Origin: Comamonas testosteroni ATCC 11996
GTDB taxonomy: Bacteria; Pseudomonadota; Gammaproteobacteria; Burkholderiales; Burkholderiaceae_C
Reading direction: 5' to 3'
Length of the DNA: 64,000 nucleotides
NCBI RefSeq assembly: GCF_000241525.1
Contig: NZ_AHIL01000004.1
Coordinates: 1-64,000 of the forward strand
The position numbers were made by a program, and so were the translations under genes. The first letter of the stretch is position 1, and each line of letters starts with the position of its first letter. The notes under the pieces were generated by a model. That model did no database searches, was not told where the DNA came from, and saw nothing but the letters and a program-made list of their open reading frames with translations. This document shows positions 26,673 through 34,685 of this stretch, in pieces.

Positions 26673-27179
26673 ATGAATATTTTTTCGCGTATGACGGCGG
26701 CCCTGGCGGCGGCTGCGATCAGCACCCTGGCGCTGCTGGGCTGCGACGAGCAGAAGATCAAGGAGCTGGAGGAGGGCCTGTCCACCGAAGCCGATGTGCG
26801 CGCGAAGTTTGGCGAGCCCGAGCGCATCTGGAACGAGGAAGACGGCTCGCGCACCTTCGAGTACAACCGTCAGCCGGCCGGCGCCAGGAACTACATGATC
26901 ACCATAGGCGCTGACGGCAAGATGAGTGCGTTGCGCCAGGTGCTGGCCCCGCATGTGTTTGCCAGGATCGTGCCCGGCATGGAGGAAAACGAGGTGCGCC
27001 GCATGCTGGGCAAGCCCGCCAAGATGATGACTTACAAGCTCAAGCCGGAAACCGACTGGGACTGGAACTACATCGATCCGCCCACGCGCGAGATGCAGTT
27101 CACGGTGACCTTTGGCTCCGATGGCCGGGTGCTGCGCACGCTCAACCGCGAACGCCTGCCCGACGAGTCGCGCGGCTGA
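26673..27179 (+). CDS. Lipoprotein with BamE/SmpA-like domain
   Basis: A 168-residue lipoprotein. The signal peptide ends in the lipobox LLGC (Cys24), followed by DEQKIKELEEGLSTEADVRAKFGEPERIW. This and MEENEVRRMLGKP are the two short helices of a BamE-like repeat that pairs start signals with a Gly-Pro turn. It should sit in a membrane facing the periplasm. BamE itself is a single-domain assembly factor, so this protein may be a relative with a different partner. Confidence 0.78.
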   Translation: MNIFSRMTAALAAAAISTLALLGCDEQKIKELEEGLSTEADVRAKFGEPERIWNEEDGSRTFEYNRQPAGARNYMITIGADGKMSALRQVLAPHVFARIVPGMEENEVRRMLGKPAKMMTYKLKPETDWDWNYIDPPTREMQFTVTFGSDGRVLRTLNRERLPDESRG

Positions 27180-27206
27180 TCGCCTGCAAAGCCACCGGAT
27201 CTGTTC

Positions 27207-27243
27207 AAAGCCCTGTTTGCGATGGTGCAGACAGGGCTTTTTT
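27207..27243 (+). terminator. Rho-independent terminator after the BamE-like lipoprotein gene
   Basis: A perfect 10-bp stem (aaagccctgt at 27207-27216 with 27231-27240) ends in a T-run. Confidence 0.85.
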
Positions 27244-27500
27244 GCCTCTGGCCTGGAGAGGGCCTGAATGCTGAGGTGGCGGGGGAGTTGAGGTGCTTCC
27301 GAATTGATAGCTTTTAGTGCTTGTCCTGTAAGTGATGGAAGCCGAAAAGCTTGAAATATACGACGGAGTTGCCTCTGAAATTCCCCTTCGAGATTTGTTG
27401 CGTTGCAGCAAATCATGTGCATACAGCATGAGTCCATCCGTAAAATTAAGGGGTTTCCCGGTGTTATCCGCACCGGCTCGCCCCGGTCTTTATCGAGATC
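27244..27500. other. Intergenic region upstream of the YitT-like gene
   Basis: After the terminator at 27207-27243 this stretch holds a GATAGC-type short repeat (27303-27330) and an AT-richer part at 27330-27460 that may be the promoter. No small gene or riboswitch was recognised. Confidence 0.5.
27303..27330 (+). repeat. GATAGC-type short repeat
   Basis: Reads attgatagcttttagtgcttg at its core, similar to copies at 6926, 49477 and 57091. Confidence 0.5.
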
Positions 27501-28208
27501 ATGGGCATCAATCTTGCTGTCTTACCCGACATGTCCACACCGCTATCTTCTTCGGCCAGCTCTGCGCTGGCCGGCCGCATGGATGCCCCCGCTGCTGCGG
27601 CACCGGCCACTTCGGGCCTGCGCCATGGCCGCTTCGAGGACGCACAGGCCCTGTTCACGGGCTCGCTGTTTGTCTCCATCACCATGATGCTGTTTGCCCA
27701 GGCGGGCTTGCTCACGGGCAGCACGGCGGGCATTGCCTTTTTGCTGCACTATGTGACGGGACTGCCGTTCGGGGCCATCTTCTTCGTCATCAATCTGCCG
27801 TTCTACTGGTTCGCCTGGAAGCGCATGGGCGCGGAGTTCACGATCAAGACCTTTGTCTCGGTCGCCATGCTGGCGCTGATGGCCGATGTAGGCCCGCGCT
27901 TCATCCATATCGACTACCTGAATCCGCTCTATGCGGCTGTGGCTGGAGGCTTGCTCATGGGGTCGGGTTGCCTGTTCCTGGCACGCCACCACTCCAGCCT
28001 GGGCGGGGCCACCATCGTCTCGCTCTATCTGCAGGACCGCTACGGCATTCGCGCCGGCAAGGTGCAGATGATGATCGATTGCAGCGTGGTGCTGCTGGCG
28101 CTGGCCATCGTGCCGCTGGAGCGTGTGGCGTATTCGGTGCTTGCGGCGGTGATCATGAGCATGTTTCTGTGGATCAGCCATCGCCCCGGCCGCTATCAGG
28201 GCAACTGA
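27501..28208 (+). CDS. YitT-family membrane protein
   Basis: An inner-membrane protein of about 235 residues with roughly five to six hydrophobic helices. The YitT/DUF161 signature is in GLLTGSTAGIAFLLHYVTGLPFG, followed by FVINLPFYWFAWKRMG and GGLLMGSGCLFLARHHSSLGGATIVSL. The GSTAGIA segment is a hallmark of the family. An N-terminal Pro/Ala-rich stretch precedes the first helix; the start could also be the in-frame ATG at 27531. Substrate unknown. Confidence 0.82.
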   Translation: MGINLAVLPDMSTPLSSSASSALAGRMDAPAAAAPATSGLRHGRFEDAQALFTGSLFVSITMMLFAQAGLLTGSTAGIAFLLHYVTGLPFGAIFFVINLPFYWFAWKRMGAEFTIKTFVSVAMLALMADVGPRFIHIDYLNPLYAAVAGGLLMGSGCLFLARHHSSLGGATIVSLYLQDRYGIRAGKVQMMIDCSVVLLALAIVPLERVAYSVLAAVIMSMFLWISHRPGRYQGN

Positions 28209-28220
28209 GGCCTGTCATCC

Positions 28221-28265
28221 ATGAAAAAGCCCCGCCCCGGTGCAAACCGGGCGGGGCTTTTTCAT
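28221..28265. terminator. Strong bidirectional Rho-independent terminator
   Basis: A perfect 17-bp stem (28221-28237 with 28249-28265) with A/T runs at both ends lies between the convergent YitT-like and soxZ genes. Confidence 0.92.
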
Positions 28266-28375
28266 CGCCGGGCCGCCCCAAGATGAAAACGCCGGGGCCG
28301 CCTAGGCCCTCTCGGAGGGCCCGCAGCCACACCTAGTGGGCAAGCGTGGGGAGCCATTTCTCATGGCTCTCGCCA

Positions 28376-28705
28376 TCAGGCGACGCTGATCGTCTTCTGT
28401 GCACTCAGTGTCTGACCCTGCTCGTCCTTCCACTGCATCTGCAGCTCGCCGCTTTCCCGGGCCACAAAGGTGAACTCGATATAGGGGTTCTGGGCAATCG
28501 AGATGCCGGGCTCCCAGCTGAACAGCAAGGCGTTGCCCAGCCGGGCTTCGAAACGGCTCACGATATTGCGCGGGCGCACCTTGCCCGTGGCCGGGTCGGT
28601 GCGCAGACCGCTTTCCATGACATGTTCCATCTGCGCGCGCACGCGCAGCACTTCGCCTTTCTTGGGGCTGGCATTGCTGACCCAGACGCGGGGTGGCTTA
28701 TTCAT
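28376..28705 (-). CDS. soxZ: Thiosulfate oxidation carrier subunit SoxZ
   Basis: A 109-residue immunoglobulin-like protein that pairs with SoxY to carry sulfur intermediates on the SoxY cysteine. The family pattern (PRVWVSNASPKKGEVLRVRAQMEHVMESGLR, then RPRNIVSRFEARLGNALLFSWEPGIS and NPYIEFTFVARESGELQMQWKDEQG) is clear. It has no signal peptide, as usual for SoxZ, which leaves the cell bound to SoxY. It follows soxY on the minus strand, separated by a repeat copy. Confidence 0.95.
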   Translation of the reverse strand: MNKPPRVWVSNASPKKGEVLRVRAQMEHVMESGLRTDPATGKVRPRNIVSRFEARLGNALLFSWEPGISIAQNPYIEFTFVARESGELQMQWKDEQGQTLSAQKTISVA

Positions 28706-28780
28706 CTAAATTCCTTTCAGTTCAGGCATCCATCGTGAATGTGGATGCAACTACGCCCCGAACCAGAAGTGGGCCTGGGC

Positions 28781-28889
28781 CAGCAACCGCCGCGCAAAGA
28801 CCGACCTGCCGCGCGGGCGGTGTCCCCCTTGGCCACGCAAAGCGTGGCACAACAGAGGGGGAAGGCGCGCAGCGACTCAGGGGGTGTTT
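28781..28889 (-). repeat. Post-stop GC-rich repeat, copy C (after soxY)
   Basis: On the minus strand it begins 11 bases after the soxY TGA with CCCCCTGAGTCGC and runs almost to the soxZ promoter. The core here differs from copies A and B, being GC-rich but with a central GTGCCACGCTTTGC segment. Confidence 0.85.
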
Positions 28890-28895
28890 CCAGAT

Positions 28896-29396
28896 TCACA
28901 TGCCGCAGCCGCTGGCAGCCACGGTCGTTGCCTGTTTGGCGACCAGGATCTTGCCGCTCTTCATGCGTGCCAGGGCATGCACGGTCTGCGACTGGGACAG
29001 GCGTATGCGGGCCGCCGCTTCGGCCACTCCGGCCGCTGCGGTGAACTGCATGCGGCAGGCCAGCGGCGAGGGGTTGAGTTCGGCCAGCACGATGATCTCC
29101 TCGCACCAGTCCTGCTCGGTGATGGGCAGCGTCACCTTGACCTTGACGGGAACGGCGCTGGGGTTGTCGGCCAGCACGGGCACATCGAGCTGCAGACCAT
29201 CGGCCTGAGTGGCCTTGCCGCCGGTGAATTGCTCCATGAGCTTTTTGAACTCGGCCGGATTCGGCGCCAGTGGCCCGACCAGCGGAGTCTTGGCCGCGCT
29301 GCTGGCTTGCGCCAGAGCCGATGCGGGCAGAGCCAGACTGGCCCCGGCTGCCGCCGCGCTCAGCACCATGCTTCTACGGGTGGTGTTCTTGAACAT
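28896..29396 (-). CDS. soxY: Thiosulfate oxidation carrier subunit SoxY (variant C-terminus)
   Basis: A 166-residue periplasmic carrier protein. A Tat-type signal (RRSMVLSAAAAGASLALPASALA) leads to a beta-sandwich with FKKLMEQFTGGKATQ, VTLPITEQDWCEEIIVLAELNPSPL and VAKQATTVAASGCGM. The swinging-arm cysteine is C164, but the last residues are SGCGM and not the usual GGCGG. The extra cysteines in DWCEE and LACRM are unusual. It stands between a repeat copy and the second flavoprotein gene. Confidence 0.92.
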   Translation of the reverse strand: MFKNTTRRSMVLSAAAAGASLALPASALAQASSAAKTPLVGPLAPNPAEFKKLMEQFTGGKATQADGLQLDVPVLADNPSAVPVKVKVTLPITEQDWCEEIIVLAELNPSPLACRMQFTAAAGVAEAAARIRLSQSQTVHALARMKSGKILVAKQATTVAASGCGM

Positions 29397-29460
29397 TGCT
29401 TTTCTTCAATCCAATTAACAAAACTTCAAAACTCACACCGGCTCCAAGTGAGAGACGCCA

Positions 29461-29554
29461 AGCAAGAGCCGCCTCGCGGCGGGGGCGCCTAGCAGAGGGC
29501 GTCGTCCTCCTCCCGAAGAGAGAGGGGGACGCGGCAAAGCCGCTCAGGGGGAGA
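29461..29554 (-). repeat. Post-stop GC-rich repeat, copy D (after the second flavoprotein gene)
   Basis: On the minus strand it begins four bases after the TAA of the upstream gene with CCCCCTGAGCGGC and ends at GGCTCTTGCTTGG, between the flavoprotein and soxY genes. Confidence 0.85.
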
Positions 29555-29555
29555 T

Positions 29556-30893
29556 TTAAGTGCCCAGGAAATCTCCGAACTTGCCGTTGATCCAGGCAAA
29601 GTCCTCCTTGACCAGATCGGAGGTGCGCACATCCATGTCGATCTGGGTCTGGTTGACCTGGCCGCTGGCGTCCACCTCGTATTCGAACTTCACCGAAATT
29701 TCCTCCTGAGGGTCGCCGTTGACCATCATGTAGCAGAGGTTGTCGGGCAGCCGGGCCACGACCTCCTTGCCGGCCACGCGCTCGGCAATGTTCCGGGCGA
29801 CGATCTTGCCGATGTAGTTGGCCACATGGCCGCTCTTGGGGTAGTGGCCGAACTGGGGCGAGATCGCGCCCATCAGATCGCCGACAAAATACACGCGGTC
29901 GTCGCTCTTGGCATGGAACAGGCGGTTGTGCATATCGGCCCAGCCCGTGGGCTTGCCGGTGGCAGCATCCTTGCCGATGAGGTCTGCCTTCCAGACCATG
30001 TCTGCGGCCTGGTGGGGCGGCATGAGGATGGCGTCGTCGAACTTGAAGTCGCCCGCGGCGGTCTTGATCTGCTTGTTGAAGGGGTCCACTTCCTTGACGC
30101 CGGCATTGGGCACATGGGTGATGATGTCTGCGTACAGCTCCTCGAAAGCCTGCTTGTAGCCCACGCCGATGGGGGCGATCTTGGGCTTGGGGTCGAGGAT
30201 CAGGATCTTGCCGGGAATCTTGTTCTTCTTGATATGCCAGGCGATCAGGCAGGCACGCTCATAGGGCGAGGGCGGGCAGCGATGCGGCGGTGGCGGCAGC
30301 GTCATCACCAGCGTGCCGCCCTTGAAGTTCTTGACCTTGCTCTTGAGCGAGAGCATCTCCTGGTTGGGGATGTAGGCGTTGGGGAAATGCGTGCGCGTGT
30401 GCTCGATGGCGCGCTGGTCGTTGCCGAACCAGGCCTCGTAATCGTTGCGAATACCGCCCGAGAGAATCAGGAAGTCATACTCGATCAGGCCATGGGCCGT
30501 GCGCACCAGCTTCTTGTCGCGCTCGAAGCCCGTGACTTCGGTCTGCAGCAGCGTGTAGCCATACTTGTTGGCCGGGTGCAGCATGTCGCGGTTCACGAAG
30601 TCCGTGCCCACGATGTCCACCAGCCACTTGTTACTCATGGGGCCGGACCAGAAGGTCGGATTGCGCTCCAGCAGCACGACGTCGGAAGCGGGAATCAGCT
30701 CGCGCAGATAGCGTGCCGCCGTGAGGCCGCCCCAGCCGCCGCCGCAGATCACGATGCGTGGACCCTTGCCCTTGCGCGGCAGAATGGGGGACTGGCTGCT
30801 GATGATGGCGGGTGCAGCCATTGCCGGGCCGGCAGCGGCGCCCAGAGCGAGTGCGGGCGGAGTCCAGAGGAAATGGCGACGTTGCATGAGCAT
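29556..30893 (-). CDS. Second flavocytochrome c sulfide dehydrogenase-type flavoprotein
   Basis: An exported FAD-linked oxidoreductase of 445 residues. The signal MLMQRRHFLWTPPALALGAAAGPAMA looks Tat-like. FAD-binding GGGWGGLTAARYL, the redox cysteine motif HRCPPSPYERA, the flavin-side helix DLMGAISPQFGHYPKSGHVANYIGK and the second Cys in DNLCYMMVNGD match the FccB/SoxF family. The stretch around FWSGPMSN differs from the more usual TCPFSN seen in the paralogue at 32285. It probably oxidises a sulfur compound in the periplasm and passes electrons to a cytochrome; the exact substrate is uncertain. Confidence 0.8.
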   Translation of the reverse strand: MLMQRRHFLWTPPALALGAAAGPAMAAPAIISSQSPILPRKGKGPRIVICGGGWGGLTAARYLRELIPASDVVLLERNPTFWSGPMSNKWLVDIVGTDFVNRDMLHPANKYGYTLLQTEVTGFERDKKLVRTAHGLIEYDFLILSGGIRNDYEAWFGNDQRAIEHTRTHFPNAYIPNQEMLSLKSKVKNFKGGTLVMTLPPPPHRCPPSPYERACLIAWHIKKNKIPGKILILDPKPKIAPIGVGYKQAFEELYADIITHVPNAGVKEVDPFNKQIKTAAGDFKFDDAILMPPHQAADMVWKADLIGKDAATGKPTGWADMHNRLFHAKSDDRVYFVGDLMGAISPQFGHYPKSGHVANYIGKIVARNIAERVAGKEVVARLPDNLCYMMVNGDPQEEISVKFEYEVDASGQVNQTQIDMDVRTSDLVKEDFAWINGKFGDFLGT

Positions 30894-31073
30894 TGCTCCT
30901 GTAATGGGAATAGGGCCAGATCGAGGCCTCGGATTCGGGGGAGGGAAGCAAGCTTGGGCGCAGCGCGATGGGATTGCCTCTCAGCCGACACGCGGCACAA
31001 GCAGAGCTGGTGGCTGGAGATTCTAGGAGCAGGCCCAGATCCGGAATCGGTGAATACCCAAGCGAAGCCAGCG

Positions 31074-32096
31074 CTATTGCTGGCGCAGCAGGCGCAGGCT
31101 GACAAGCGCTCCGAGCAGGATGCCGGCAACGGCCGCAAAGCTGGCCAGCGACAGAGTGGACAGCCCGCTCAGTCCCTGGCCGATGGAGCAGCCTGCGGCC
31201 AGCACGCCGCCAATGCCCATCAGCAGGCCGCCACCGGCGCTGGCAGCCAGGCGGCTGGTGGAGTCAAAGCCTTCCCAGCGCGCCGTGCGGCTGCCAAGGG
31301 CTGCGAGAAAGGCGCCGGCGAGCACGCCCGCCGTCAGCGCCAGGCCTATGCCGGGCTCGCGTCCCACGGACAGCTGCAGATAGAGCAGGGCCTCGGCAAT
31401 CGGGCCGATGAAGCTCAGCGAGGTGAGGCGGGCCGGCTCGAACTCATCGACCCCGATATGCGCAGTCAGCCACCAGCCGGCAGCCACCAGCAGGCCTATG
31501 AGCAACGCGCTGCCCCACTGCAAGCGGCTTTGGCGCAGGCCGGGGCGCAGCAGGGCGTAGGCCAGCAGCAGCAAGGCCAGACCAAGCGTCAGCAGCCATG
31601 TATTCACGGAAGACAGATAGGCGGGCAAGGTTGCCTGGGCCAGCGTGAGGGGGGCGAGGGCCTGCAGCCAAAGGCGTAGAGGCGTCAGTACACCGGTCAT
31701 GGCCAGCTGCGCGCCCAGCGCCAGAAACACGACGGTGACCAGGCAGCGCAGATTGCCTCCTGCCAGCAGCACCAGAGAGCGTGCTCCGCAGGCGCGGGCC
31801 AGCACCATGCCGATGCCAAACAGCAAACCGCCAATCAGCACGCCAGCCATGGAAAAGCCGGGCCGCGCAATGGCGGCCTGGCCCAGATCGAGCATTCCCA
31901 GAGCCTGCAGCCCCTGCGAGGCCAGCAAGGCCACGGCCAATGCCAGGGCAAAGGCCTGCAATGCAGGTGCCTGGCCCGCAGCGACTTCGGTATCCAGCCC
32001 CATTTGCTGGCGCAGCCCGCGCAGCAGACAGAATCGCCCCAGCCGCGCAGCGACGCCGAAGGCCATGCCCAGCAAAAAAACAGACCACAACAACAT
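31074..32096 (-). CDS. YeeE/YedE-family transporter (thiosulfate/sulfur carrier type)
   Basis: An inner-membrane protein of 340 residues with about nine to ten helices in two repeats. Signature Cys motifs are GRFCLLRG near the start, ARACGARSLVLLAGGN in the middle and GVLAAGCSIGQGLSG near the end. The TsuA-type YeeE/YedE proteins use these cysteines to pass thiosulfate or related sulfur across the membrane. Its place between the two flavoproteins supports a sulfur role. Confidence 0.87.
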   Translation of the reverse strand: MLLWSVFLLGMAFGVAARLGRFCLLRGLRQQMGLDTEVAAGQAPALQAFALALAVALLASQGLQALGMLDLGQAAIARPGFSMAGVLIGGLLFGIGMVLARACGARSLVLLAGGNLRCLVTVVFLALGAQLAMTGVLTPLRLWLQALAPLTLAQATLPAYLSSVNTWLLTLGLALLLLAYALLRPGLRQSRLQWGSALLIGLLVAAGWWLTAHIGVDEFEPARLTSLSFIGPIAEALLYLQLSVGREPGIGLALTAGVLAGAFLAALGSRTARWEGFDSTSRLAASAGGGLLMGIGGVLAAGCSIGQGLSGLSTLSLASFAAVAGILLGALVSLRLLRQQ

Positions 32097-32180
32097 ATCA
32101 GTCGTTCAATAAAGCAGAGGAGGACGGGCGGCAGAGATTCACACCAGACGCATGAAGCGTGAACTTTCGCCCGGGCTGGC

Positions 32181-32277
32181 GAGCAAGGGCCGCCCCGCAG
32201 CAAAGCCAGCGTCCCCCTTCCCGCAATCGAAGCGCCACGAGAGAAGGGGGAAGGCGCGTCAGCGCCTCAGGGGGATG
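32181..32277 (-). repeat. Post-stop GC-rich repeat, copy E (after fccB)
   Basis: On the minus strand it begins 10 bases after the fccB TGA with CCCCCTGAGGCGC and ends at GGCCCTTGCTC. It lies between fccB and the YeeE/YedE gene. Confidence 0.88.
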
Positions 32278-32284
32278 CCTCTAT

Positions 32285-33562
32285 TCAACCACCCCAGATA
32301 TCCGCGCTGATGGCCTTGTACCAGGCTGCGCCGTAGTCGGCCTCGGCCTTGCGGAAGGCTGCATCGCCGTTCAAGGGGCTCACGCCGCCTGAGTCTGGCA
32401 CCTCGATTAGCTTGCCCGCCGCCGTGCGGTAGACGCCGGCCACGGAGATGCCGTAGTCGGTGCCGATCAGGCTGTAGCAGGTGTTGGCAAAGGCCGCTGC
32501 AGGCAGGGGGCTGCCGCTCAGTTCGGCGGCAATCGCGGCTGCGGCCACCTTGCCTTGCGTATTGGCGGCAAAGCCCGACTTGGGCATGGGCGCGGCAATC
32601 GTGGCGTCACCCAGCACATAGACATGTGGGACCTGGGTGGATTCAAAGGACTCTGGCTTGACCGGTACCCAGCCGCTGGCGTTGGTCACGCCGGCGCGGT
32701 CGGCGATAAAGCCGGCCTTCTGGGGCGGGATGACATTGAGCACATCGGCTTTGTGCCTGGTGCCGAATGCGGTTTCCACTTCCAGGTTCTTGGCATCCAC
32801 GCGCGTGACCTTGCCGTCATCGGCCTGCTTGACCCATTCGATCATGTCGCCGTAAAGCGCCTTCCAGCCCTGAATGAACAGACCTTGCTTGGAGAACGCA
32901 TCCTTGTCGTCCAGCAGCAGAATCTTGGACTTGGGCTTGTGCTGCTTGAGGTAGTGGGCCACCATGGCCGCGCGCTCGTAGGGGCCGGGCGGGCAGCGGA
33001 AGGGGTTGGCAGGAATGACCATCACGAACTTGCCGCCGTCGGGCATGGCTTCGAGCTGCTTCTTGAGCAACTGGGTCTGCGCTCCGGCCTTCCAGGCATG
33101 GGGGGCAAGCTGGGCTGCCGCCTCGTCATAGCCTTCCAGCGCATTCCAGCGCATGTCGATGCCGGGCGAGAGCACCAGCTTGTCATAGCTCAGCGCCTGA
33201 CCGTTGGACAGCAGCACGCGCCTGGAGTCGGTCAGGACCTGGTCGGCCCGCGCGTGGACCACGTTCACGCCGGCCTTGCGCAGACCGCCGTAGCCGTGAC
33301 CTATGCTGTCCCAGCTGCGCAGGCCGGCCAGGTACAGATTGGAGAAAGGGCAGGTATAGAAGCGCTCGGCCGGCTCCACCAGCGTGACCTGGATATGCGG
33401 CGCGAACTGGCGCAGATAGCGCGCGGCCGTGGCTCCGCCAAAGCCGCCGCCGATCACGACCACATGGGCCGAAGCTGCCTTGGCCTGCACGATGGCGGGC
33501 ATGGCGAAGCTGGCTGCACCAGCGGCGGCACCGCCGAGAATTTGACGACGATTGATCTGCAT
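32285..33562 (-). CDS. fccB: Flavocytochrome c sulfide dehydrogenase flavoprotein (FccB/SoxF)
   Basis: A periplasmic FAD protein of 425 residues that oxidises sulfide and passes electrons to a cytochrome c subunit. A Tat signal ([24 protein letters not shown]) is followed by the FAD loop [13 protein letters not shown], the typical [14 protein letters not shown], the redox Cys in [12 protein letters not shown] and the second Cys in [31 protein letters not shown] is the FAD C-terminal motif. The ATG directly abuts the cytochrome stop codon, so the two are co-translated. Confidence 0.92.
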   Translation of the reverse strand: MQINRRQILGGAAAGAASFAMPAIVQAKAASAHVVVIGGGFGGATAARYLRQFAPHIQVTLVEPAERFYTCPFSNLYLAGLRSWDSIGHGYGGLRKAGVNVVHARADQVLTDSRRVLLSNGQALSYDKLVLSPGIDMRWNALEGYDEAAAQLAPHAWKAGAQTQLLKKQLEAMPDGGKFVMVIPANPFRCPPGPYERAAMVAHYLKQHKPKSKILLLDDKDAFSKQGLFIQGWKALYGDMIEWVKQADDGKVTRVDAKNLEVETAFGTRHKADVLNVIPPQKAGFIADRAGVTNASGWVPVKPESFESTQVPHVYVLGDATIAAPMPKSGFAANTQGKVAAAAIAAELSGSPLPAAAFANTCYSLIGTDYGISVAGVYRTAAGKLIEVPDSGGVSPLNGDAAFRKAEADYGAAWYKAISADIWGG

Positions 33563-33907
33563 TTACTGGCCCTTCTTGCTGAACCACTGGGCCAGCGCTT
33601 TGAGTTGCTCATCGTCGTAGCCCTTGGCCAGACGGGTCATGACGGTGGCGTCCTTGGCGGTGCCGGCCTTGAAGGCCTGCAGGCGCTGCAGCAGATGGGT
33701 TTCAGGCAGGCCGCGCAGCTGAGGAATGACGCCCGTGGAGCGGCCGTCCGGGCCGTGGCAGTTGGCGCAACTGGCAGCCAGCACGGCCACATCCTGCACA
33801 CGCAAGGAGGTGGCGGCAGAGCTGGCCAGGCCGGGCAGCGGCGCTGCCAGGGCAAAAGCCAGCCATAGCGCAGGGCGCGCTGGAGTGAGCAAGAGTTTCG
33901 ATCGCAT
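33563..33907 (-). CDS. Monoheme cytochrome c, flavocytochrome c partner
   Basis: A small exported class I cytochrome c of 114 residues. A Sec signal (LLLTPARPALWLAFALAAPLPGLA) precedes heme motif CANCH (C47, C50, H51), with the axial Met likely in ATVMTRLAKG. It has only one heme, unlike the diheme subunit of classical flavocytochrome c. Its stop touches the start of fccB, so it is the first gene of the cluster and the likely electron acceptor of the flavoprotein. Confidence 0.88.
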   Translation of the reverse strand: MRSKLLLTPARPALWLAFALAAPLPGLASSAATSLRVQDVAVLAASCANCHGPDGRSTGVIPQLRGLPETHLLQRLQAFKAGTAKDATVMTRLAKGYDDEQLKALAQWFSKKGQ

Positions 33908-34231
33908 GGGGCCTCCCGTTGTCCCCACGCAAGGCCGCGTGGGGGATTTATGACCTCGATGCCTGAATGTGCGCGGCCTTTGTTATGTGTGGCGAATGTC
34001 GAGCATTCTTCTGGGCAGGGGCGGAGCAGGCAGAGCTGATGGAGTCGGATTCTAGGAAGCGGCCCCGTCCTGACAAGCTCAATATCCCGGTGGTGTAACA
34101 GGAAGTTATTGGTTATTTAGTTATGCGCTGCGCTTGTGCTTGCAGCTGCGCTTCAGGGCATGAAAAAACCGCATTTCGCTATCTTATATGTAGCGCAATG
34201 TGGTTTCCTGTTAACGAATGCGAGCGGTTCG
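33908..34231. other. Intergenic region between the lipoprotein terminator and the sulfur cluster
   Basis: This gap holds the minus-strand terminator at 34163-34205 and, at about 34107-34128, a three-fold repeat (gttattg, gttattta, gttatg) in an AT-rich block that probably forms the promoter and regulator site for the cytochrome-fccB genes. No small gene was recognised. Confidence 0.5.
34163..34205 (-). terminator. Rho-independent terminator for the metG-lipoprotein transcript
   Basis: On the minus strand an imperfect 14-15-bp stem (34167-34180 with 34192-34205) ends in a run of six T residues. It lies 27 bases after the lipoprotein stop. Confidence 0.82.
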
Positions 34232-34681
34232 TTAGTTTTGCGGCGGCAGTCCGTCAGAGGGCGTGGCAGGTGTGGGGCTGGCGGTCGTTGCCGGCATTTC
34301 TGCCGCTGCGGGAGCGGTGGCCGACGGATCGCGGTAGCGAATATTCACGCCGCTGGTATCGGGCGGGTCGTCATCCATCAAGGCGTCAGCTGCCTTGCCC
34401 ACGCCCTTGCCCACGATCTTGGCTGTGCCGATGGCGGCATCGGCGGCCAGACCCACGGCCCCGGCCGTCACGCTGATGGCGGTGCCGGTGACGGCGATCA
34501 CGGTGCAGCCCGAGAGCGCCAGGCATAAAAAAGCTCCAGCCAGCCAGAAGCCGTAGGAGCCTGATGAGGCACGTCCCCGCGAGGAGACACCGAGCAAGGG
34601 CCTAAGGCGGCCCCGCCGCCCCGCCGCGAGGCTGTCGTCCCCCCGGCGGTAAGGCGCCGAAGGCGGCTCAGGGGGGATCAT
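34232..34681 (-). CDS. Small lipoprotein, start codon uncertain and within a repeat
   Basis: The mature part has a lipobox LALSGC followed by a glycine-rich helical stretch (TGTAISVTAGAVGLAADAAIGTAKIVGKGVGKAAD) and a Pro/Ala tail, the mark of a small membrane-associated lipoprotein of unknown role. The only ATG in frame is at 34681, four bases after the metG stop, and it codes the first 30 residues from the post-stop repeat. A TTG at 34597 would give a plausible short signal peptide. I give the longer frame and cannot decide; see the finding on this gene. Confidence 0.5.
   Translation of the reverse strand: MIPPEPPSAPYRRGDDSLAAGRRGRLRPLLGVSSRGRASSGSYGFWLAGAFLCLALSGCTVIAVTGTAISVTAGAVGLAADAAIGTAKIVGKGVGKAADALMDDDPPDTSGVNIRYRDPSATAPAAAEMPATTASPTPATPSDGLPPQN
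34592..34678 (-). repeat. Post-stop GC-rich repeat, copy F (after metG)
   Basis: On the minus strand it begins nine bases after the metG TGA with CCCCCTGAGCCGC and ends at GCCCTTGCTC. It lies at the 5' end of the lipoprotein frame, which therefore reads through repeat sequence. Confidence 0.88.
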
Positions 34682-34685
34682 GAGA

